From Druceiella hillmani (lineage: Eukaryota > Arthropoda > Insecta > Lepidoptera > Hepialidae), in assembly GCA_039881145.1 (NCBI GenBank), contig JAYKKI010000075.1:1497001-1561000 (forward strand): a stretch of DNA of 64,000 nucleotides. Reading direction: 5' to 3'. Below, in pieces: positions 58,545 through 64,000 of this stretch. The notes below the pieces were generated by a model. The model saw nothing but the letters and a program-made list of their open reading frames with translations. It was not told the DNA's origin and searched no databases. The position numbers and the translations under genes are program-made. Every line of letters begins with the position of its first letter. Positions within the stretch are counted from its first letter, which is position 1.

Positions 58545-59260
58545 AGTATAATTTTAAAAAAGACGTAATATTTTCATTTTTGCGACCAAATTTTCCCGAA
58601 AAGGAAAACTACGGTCGCAAAAACTCTTTTATATTCGCCGCAATGCGTATCTGTAAGCCATAAAACAAAATAAAAACCAACAAACTTATACTCCAATCCG
58701 TCCCTGCCTCATTTAGTAGTGTAATAAAACCCTTTTTTGACACGTCCGTGGCAAAATCCCTAACCGATATTGACGTGCCACTGCCGAAACGTCACAAGTA
58801 ACCCGAGAACCTTCGAGCTAAGTTATATCCCGTGTTACTTATACTGAGAGTTCAAAATCACTCGCGGTTAGGGTTATATTTTCTAAGCCTTTTAAAAAGC
58901 CGCAGTCTGATTAAGGCGGCGGCGGCCTTTGATGTTCCTTATAAGGAAAGTAATTACGGAAGAGCGCGGCGCGGTGCGGTGCGGCGCGGACTGGGCGGTC
59001 CGCGCGTTTATTTATTGGGTATTATAGGTGTTGGCATGATGCATGGGCGAATTAGTAGTGATCGGGGTGATGGAATTATTTATGTTTGAGATGCGATTTC
59101 TTATTACGCGAAAGCGCGCATATATGCTTACTAAAATGTGAAATTGGTATCGGATTTAGTATTCTTCGCGGGAAATCGGTGACGCAAAGCGATGACACTT
59201 TGTGTGACGTGTGGTGGGACTGGTCGCGTGGTGATCTTAATTTGCTTAGAATGCTTTTAC
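58545..59260. promoter_or_regulatory. GC-richer non-repeat segment with CArG box; candidate regulatory region
   Basis: About 700 bp is clearly less AT-rich than its surroundings and not shared with other repeats in the window. It includes a GCG/GGC-rich core (58912-59005, with GCGCGGCGCGGTGCGGTGCG), a perfect CArG box CCTTATAAGG at 58937-58946, and an inverted pair TTTTTGCGACC and GGTCGCAAAAA at 58579-58622. The plus frames at 58832-59089 and 59086-59334 have no domain. The second runs into the foldback element, so I do not call genes. A promoter, conserved non-coding element or unrecognised transposon are all possible. Confidence 0.35.
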
Positions 59261-59280
59261 TAATCTTAATTTTGAATATA

Positions 59281-59521
59281 TTTGGCGTTAATTTTGTAGA
59301 AATTCATTATTCACAATTAAAAGAAACTACGTGATGTAGTATTATTTCTACTTTCGTTAAGTTCTTTATCACGACCTAGCTTTCGTTGTATTACAACATC
59401 CTCAGGTGGACTTTTAGCAAAGATCTCTTTGCTAATAGCCCACCTGAAGGTGTCGTGGTAAAGAACTTAAAGAAAGTAGAAATAATAGTACATCACATAG
59501 TTTCATTTAATTGTGAATAAT
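59281..59521 (+). repeat. Foldback element, copy 5 (most complete)
   Basis: Left arm TTTGGCGTTAATTTTGTAGA through AACATCCTCAGGTGG. Centre AGCAAAGATCTCTTTGCT. The right arm is the reverse complement, down to TTCATTTAATTGTGAATAA. A roughly 27-bp stretch of the arm (CTTTCGTTGTATTACAACAT region) is missing on the right. The element could form a hairpin with about 90 bp of paired stem. Confidence 0.85.
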
Positions 59522-60575
59522 CTTAATTTTCTTTTTTTAAACGAAAGCTTTCGTTTAACGAAAGCTCTTTTTTATGTAAATGTTGAATTAAAAAATGAGC
59601 GTGAACGTAATCATGAGCCCAATTAAACTTTATAATACTGACTAGTCTTTACTTGTGATTTCTCCCAGCACAGGCTTTTACATAAAACTAATTTATAAAG
59701 AATCATCTCGCACAATGTAACTCAATATTAAATATTCGTATATCGAGTATTCAGATAAACTTGTTTATAGTTAATTTGTTACCATATTTAGCTAATGCAA
59801 TGTAACTACACGAAGTACCATATATTGCGTAAGAGTGGAAATAATATGTATTTATGACCTTGATAAAATTGTAAAGAAAATTTAAAATGAATTTTATAAT
59901 ATTTTCGGGTATAATAATTTTTACCCTAGATATCACTGTATATTTAGTAGTTAAATATAATTTTTATAAATGTTGATTATTACAAAACTACTATTACTGA
60001 CACTGCTCATTTCCTGATTATAGCATTAAAACAAAACATGTTCTAAAGCACTTTTAAGACCTCGACCTCTCATTATACGAAAACTCCCAAAACCCGTTTT
60101 TATGTGATATCCAATCAAACAGGTGTATCTGGTTGTTGGACGACAAAAATTCCTAAAACAATAGTATTCTGGTTTAATCATCGAATTAAACATGAATCTT
60201 TGAATAATTAAATTTTATAATATTTTTTTAGAATGTTGTCAAAAAAGGAAATCCTTTTGGAAAAGCAACTAATACGGTATTATTTGACACATTAAGTTAT
60301 AACTTTGAATGTGTACATGTTTTTGTATTTAAAACGTGATCTTTTCTGATTTTGGGAAATATTCAATGAAAAATATTTTCGTTATTGCAAAATTTTAAAT
60401 AGTGATTTTTATGACTTCATTATTTAAATGCTGTCTTAAGCGATGCGTCTAATTTTGCTGTCTAAGAAAATCGTTCAGAAATTGACGAAAAAACGGCAAG
60501 AAATACATTTGACATGAAATATATAGAAGTTTTGTTAAAATGAACAAATTGTTTTCTTAATTAAATTGAATTAAA
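59522..60575. other. AT-rich interval downstream of the candidate exon, nothing recognised
   Basis: A small palindrome ACGAAAGCTTTCGT is at about 59541-59554. No gene was seen. Confidence 0.4.
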
Positions 60576-60581
60576 TTTATT
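60576..60581 (-). promoter_or_regulatory. Poly(A) signal AATAAA, minus strand
   Basis: Lies 55 nt 3' of the TAA of the candidate exon, at the usual position for a short 3' UTR. AATAAA is expected by chance fairly often in this AT-rich DNA. Confidence 0.35.
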
Positions 60582-60635
60582 ATTAATTCACTTTGAAGAC
60601 ACATTGTGAATTATGTAGATGTAACAGTCTTTCAT

Positions 60636-60895
60636 TTATCCTGGAGGCGATAAAAAATGGTAGTCGAGGATGTTGACAGGAGGTTGAGAAGTGTCTACAG
60701 TATAAGTAGAGTTACCAGAAAATTTCATTGGGCGATAGCCAAAATCTTGTCTCTTTAATCCAAGTTTGTAACTATCTAAAAACCAAAATGTTATAGGAGA
60801 GTCAAAAATAGTTTCAAGTTGCGATAAAATTTGTCTCAGAAATGAATTTTGTAGTTCAATTGTTTTGGCATTCACTACAAATCTTGATGATTTAT
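60636..60895 (-). CDS. Candidate terminal exon of an unrecognised gene, minus strand (partial)
   Basis: The minus-strand frame from 60895 to TAA at 60638-60636 encodes about 86 residues of balanced, non-repetitive composition. Examples are FVVNAKTIELQNSFL, FDSPITFWFLDSYKL, GLKRQDFGYRPMKF and the end NILDYHFLSPPG. There is an N-glycosylation-type NST. Immediately upstream is a plausible 3' splice site: a T-rich tract with TTTTAACTGTTTAATTATCAG at its end (60916-60896), after which the frame opens. In-frame stops lie just upstream of the splice site. AATAAA follows 55 nt after the stop. I do not recognise the family. The upstream exon was not found in the window, so it would lie beyond a long intron. 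Alternatively it is a chance ORF; the lack of low-complexity bias argues somewhat against that. Confidence 0.35.
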
Positions 60896-60904
60896 CTGAT
60901 AATT

Positions 60905-61530
60905 AAACAGTTAAAATATAGCAAATGTATTAGCACGTATTTTATTTTTTTTAAATATTAATGACATTTTTTCCGTTATGTTTCGTTTCCATTAAATGAT
61001 CATATTGTAAATCATTCTTCAAGTTACATAATAAAATAAAATGAAAATGACGAATTTATATGAATATTGTAAGAAAACTTAATGCTTCCGGCTACAGACA
61101 ATTTAAAAAAGACAATAATAATTTTTAATTTAAATAGATTTTCACATTTCACTTAAGACAGTTTAAATTTTCCTGGCGTTGGGAAAATCTTACTTTATGG
61201 TTTTAATCTTCGAATGGTAATTTTATTCTTCACCTGAATGATTTTAAACGTCAAACCACGTCAGATAGCAGTAAAAATCGAAATTAATAATTTTAAATTA
61301 AATGTTTTATATAACGACGGTATCGAATTAAAATTGTAATCTATTTGTGAATGAAACATTTATTTATTTGGGTTTAATTAATTTTTTACATAATTTTAAT
61401 AAAATAAAATTACAGGAAGTGTTTTTTTTGACGATTTTTACGATTTTATAAAATCTAGGACGTTTTATATAGACGGGATATTTAATTTCTCATCCAGACA
61501 AGTCAATTCAAGGAGAAGAACTAATAAAAT
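60905..61530. other. AT-rich interval, nothing recognised
   Basis: If the exon call is right, this is intron on the minus strand. Confidence 0.35.
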
Positions 61531-61729
61531 ATGTTTCTGTTCTTATTAGTTTGTTTATATTTTTCAGTCATTAGTTATTTATTCCTGTACCCCTTACCCA
61601 CTTACGATCAAACTTGCTAATATACCTAATAAACCTATATTAGCAAGTTTGATCGTAAGTGGGTAAGGGGTACAGGAATAAATAACTAATGACTGAAAAA
61701 TATCAACAAACTCATAAAAACAGAAACAT
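61531..61729. repeat. Long near-perfect inverted repeat, 94-bp arms, 11-nt loop
   Basis: 61531-61624 and 61636-61729 are reverse complements with three mismatches, all in the outer 30 bp (TTCTTATTAG versus TTTTTATGAG; TTGTTTATAT versus TTGTTGATAT). The core includes TACCCCTTACCCACTTACGA. Near identity implies recent origin or gene conversion. No coding frame; a palindromic MITE or hairpin-RNA source is possible. Confidence 0.95.
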
Positions 61730-61743
61730 ACTTTACTAGTGTT

Positions 61744-61784
61744 AGTCTCCTTATTACATCAGAAAGTGATGTAATAAAGAGACT
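61744..61784. repeat. Hairpin, 17-bp arms with one mismatch
   Basis: AGTCTCCTTATTACATC pairs with GATGTAATAAAGAGACT around AGAAAGT. It lies 15 bp after the large inverted repeat. Confidence 0.85.
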
Positions 61785-61851
61785 TGTCTTCCTGATTTGT
61801 CTTTTTCGGATATTTATTCGTCAATTTCTTCAACATACAACTTTCTCTGCG

Positions 61852-62010
61852 TACGGGTACAGGAATAAATTGTTAATGACCGTCAAAAATATTAACAAAT
61901 TCAAAAGGATATAAACATACTTTATTAATATTAGGTCTTCTTATTTCATTAGAAACTGATGTAAAAAGATTTGTCTTTTTCAGATACTTATTAGTAAATT
62001 TCATGTGTTC
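61852..62010 (+). repeat. Diverged direct copy of the right arm and following sequence of the inverted repeat
   Basis: GGGTACAGGAATAAATTGTT, AATGACCGTCAAAAATAT, ATAAACATACTTTA and GATTTGTCTTTTTCAGATA parallel 61667-61815. This copy is far more diverged than the two palindrome arms are from each other. Confidence 0.75.
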
Positions 62011-62149
62011 TCATGTAAGTCAATTAAATCAACTGTAGAAATGTATTTTAAAATATATGATTCAAATTTTCAGAGACATACTCTTAAATTATACTAGAAA
62101 TTATAATAGAAATATTATGTACCATTAAATGTTTACAAGGGTTTAAATG

Positions 62150-62206
62150 TGTCTGGAACCCTTGTAGTGTGAGTTCCATTGGTACTTGGCAGGTTTTTAT
62201 ATGTAA
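62150..62206 (-). repeat. Family S repeat head, minus strand
   Basis: The reverse complement reads AAACCTGCCAAGTACCAATG then GAACTCACACTACAAGGGTTCC, the family head. Confidence 0.55.
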
Positions 62207-62249
62207 AAGTACACGTGTAATTAGATTTTCCCGAAATAAAAGGTATTCT

Positions 62250-62551
62250 ATATTTATCTTCGTATGAATAGGCTATATACATTTCACATAGATCAATCAA
62301 ATAGTTTATCCTTGAAAGTATATTTATCTTCGTGACATTGGCTATATACGTGTTAAATTTTACATAGATCGACCAAATAATTGTTATTTGAAAGTGTATT
62401 TATATTCATGATATAGGCTATATACATGGCAAATATTATATAGACCGAGCAATTAGTTAATCTCTGAAAGTTTATTTATCTTTGTATATACGTAGTTATA
62501 TACGTAGCAAATTTGATATGGATCGACTAAATTTTTTATCGTTGAAAGTAG
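62250..62551 (+). repeat. Diverged tandem repeat of about 75 bp, 4 copies
   Basis: Units begin TATTTATCTTCGT (62252), TATTTATCTTCGT (62321), TATTTATATTCAT (62397) and TATTTATCTTTGT (62472). Each contains GGCTATATAC or a close variant, ATAGATCGACCAAAT-like sequence and TTGAAAG at the end. Confidence 0.8.
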
Positions 62552-63139
62552 AAGAAATAAATAAATTGGCGTTCACATTCATTGTTTTAGTTGGGAAAAC
62601 ATGGAGTTTATGAAGTAAAAATATTGCTGGAATAGATACTAATTATATAAAATACTATTAGATTAGGGTTAAATAAGATGAGAGTCATGGCTTAAACATC
62701 GTAACAGGTTGATATAACCTTATGTAAAGAGTTAAACTTCAGTAGTGGGTCAAAGTCAAGCTCGTTGGTTTATTATTAATCACTCTGTCATCTCTGATTA
62801 ATCCACCTCGTTAGGTCACGGTTTACCTTTATAAATATATGTATACGTTTACTTTTTATATCCTTTAACTTCTCCATTATCCTCGCATTCCGAAAGATAA
62901 TCGATTAAGTCTTAATTATAAGAACCGCAACAGACAGAGTAATGGATAATAGACATCGTTCCGATTGTCTTTCCACGTCCAAGAAATACCGTTGAAAACT
63001 CTAACATAAACCACAAATTTAAGTTTGTTTATAAGCTTTCATAACATGGCAATCAATGAATCTTTAATGCGCCATTCTTTATTATTTATCCATTTAATCT
63101 TCCCGGTGTTTTTCGAGAATATTTTTCAGTTCTAGTATG
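62552..63139. other. Interval with nothing recognised
   Basis: GTGGGTCAAAGTCA at 62746 resembles a DR1 nuclear-receptor site (GGTCAAAGTCA). An isolated motif, not annotated further. Confidence 0.35.
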
Positions 63140-63177
63140 TTAAGTGAGATTTATACCTTTGTATAAATCTCACTTAA
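63140..63177. repeat. Perfect hairpin, 17-bp arms, 4-nt loop
   Basis: TTAAGTGAGATTTATAC pairs exactly with GTATAAATCTCACTTAA around CTTT. Confidence 0.95.
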
Positions 63178-64000
63178 TATAATTAATGATTATACTTTTG
63201 TAAAATCGCAAGTTCGCAGAATATTGAATTTCTGAAAGTTTTAGCTATTGAACACAAATTCAATAAAATGTTATAGCCAAAGACTGTTCCATAATTAAAC
63301 TTGCATCTACAATATAAAGAGATAAACTGACGAAAACTTGGCCACATTTTATTACGGTACGCTATCTAAGAAACCTTTTTGAAAACCCAAAATATAATAT
63401 GATAATTGGAACAGATACAACGGACTGAATTTACATGTACTCAAAATTGACTGCAAAGTTTGTATCATGCACATATCAACATTGTAATTAAGTAATAAAA
63501 GTATCATAAATATAAATATAACTCAACGTCAAATGCGGACTAAAATAAATGACAACTGGCCGCTCGAGACCGTTCAAAGTCAAATTATGATTTAAAAAAA
63601 GGAACAATAATTTGTCTATGAACACGTTTCGCGCCTTTTGATCTGACACTTCGTTGGCTAATAATTTTCCACGTCACATTTGTCAATTGGCCCGACATCT
63701 GCTAAAGATCGCGTCCTTGTGCGTTGTTACGAATTAATCTTGTCTTAATTAATTGTAACGGTTCACGTTTCGCAATCATTCGGCGGTTTTAATTTAGAAG
63801 TAGACGTTGATTTACTCATACGCGTAATGTACATGATGGCATCCTGTTATTTAAATTTGGCATCTGACCTTTTATAATTATTTTAGTAAATTTCTAATTA
63901 AAGGCATGGTTTACCAAAATGTTTAATAGATAGGAAGGCCATTATTTATCAGTTTACTTATTGATTTATTACCAGTTGTACAGGTTGTTCTGAAATGTTG
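63178..64000. other. Non-repetitive interval, less AT-rich at 63540-63800
   Basis: 63540-63800 has higher complexity and TAAT-core sites (AATTAATCTTGTCTTAATTA then ATTG) but no reading frame. It may be conserved non-coding DNA. The last bases (TACAGGTTGTTCTGAAATG) resemble 40681-40700. Confidence 0.35.

Noticed and set aside
62746..62760. GGTCAAAGTCA as a nuclear-receptor DR1 site
   Set aside because: A single short motif with no supporting promoter or conserved context in the window.

Overview
This is eukaryotic, AT-rich (roughly 70 percent A+T by eye), gene-poor DNA that looks like an insect genome, most likely Lepidoptera. The case for Lepidoptera rests on interspersed repeats I recognise. 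One is a roughly 600 bp family with a tRNA-like GGCCAAGTGC head and a tail of GACAGACAGAC followed by AAGGGTTCC. Another has ends of the type CTAGCGACCCGCCCCG and GCGAAG...GCTAGT. There are also several insect-type non-LTR retrotransposon 3' remnants and a mariner-like element with a DUF4817-type N-terminus. No intact protein-coding gene was found. Most open frames over 60 codons look like chance ORFs in AT-rich DNA, satellite translations or transposon debris.

Layout. 0-9.5 kb holds foldback elements, a 1.5 kb element with long inverted repeats (775-2335), interspersed repeats and a deleted mariner-like element (8606-8823). 10.05-15.55 kb is one 115-bp satellite of about 48 monomers with nested higher-order periodicity. 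15.6-21.5 kb is a composite satellite: a unique flank, a 26-bp array (23.5 copies, then 6.5 copies in a duplicated block) and a 179-bp satellite (about 3.4 copies, then 22). 21.5-31.4 kb is mostly unannotatable, with a degenerate LINE (24.6-25.1 kb) and dispersed repeats. 31.4-39.5 kb is dense in transposon remnants: full-length 600-bp repeats, a CR1/Jockey-like LINE with a head-to-head partner, and another LINE 3' end beside an AT microsatellite. 39.5-52 kb is sparse, with an RNase H-bearing LINE remnant at 45.0-45.7 kb, minisatellites and a perfect 21-bp-arm hairpin at 42.07 kb. 52-64 kb contains a tandem pair of minus-strand promoter-like modules with heat-shock elements and TATA boxes (52.68-53.38 kb), small tandem repeats, a GC-rich island at 58.9 kb, a candidate last exon on the minus strand (60636-60895) with a poly(A) signal, and a 94-bp-arm near-perfect inverted repeat at 61.5-61.7 kb.

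The parts do not form an operon or pathway. The most interesting items are the duplicated heat-shock-type promoter module with no coding frame behind it, the hierarchical satellites, which would be unusual in a holocentric lepidopteran genome, and several long hairpins that could be transcribed into dsRNA. All family assignments are by eye; no database search was possible.
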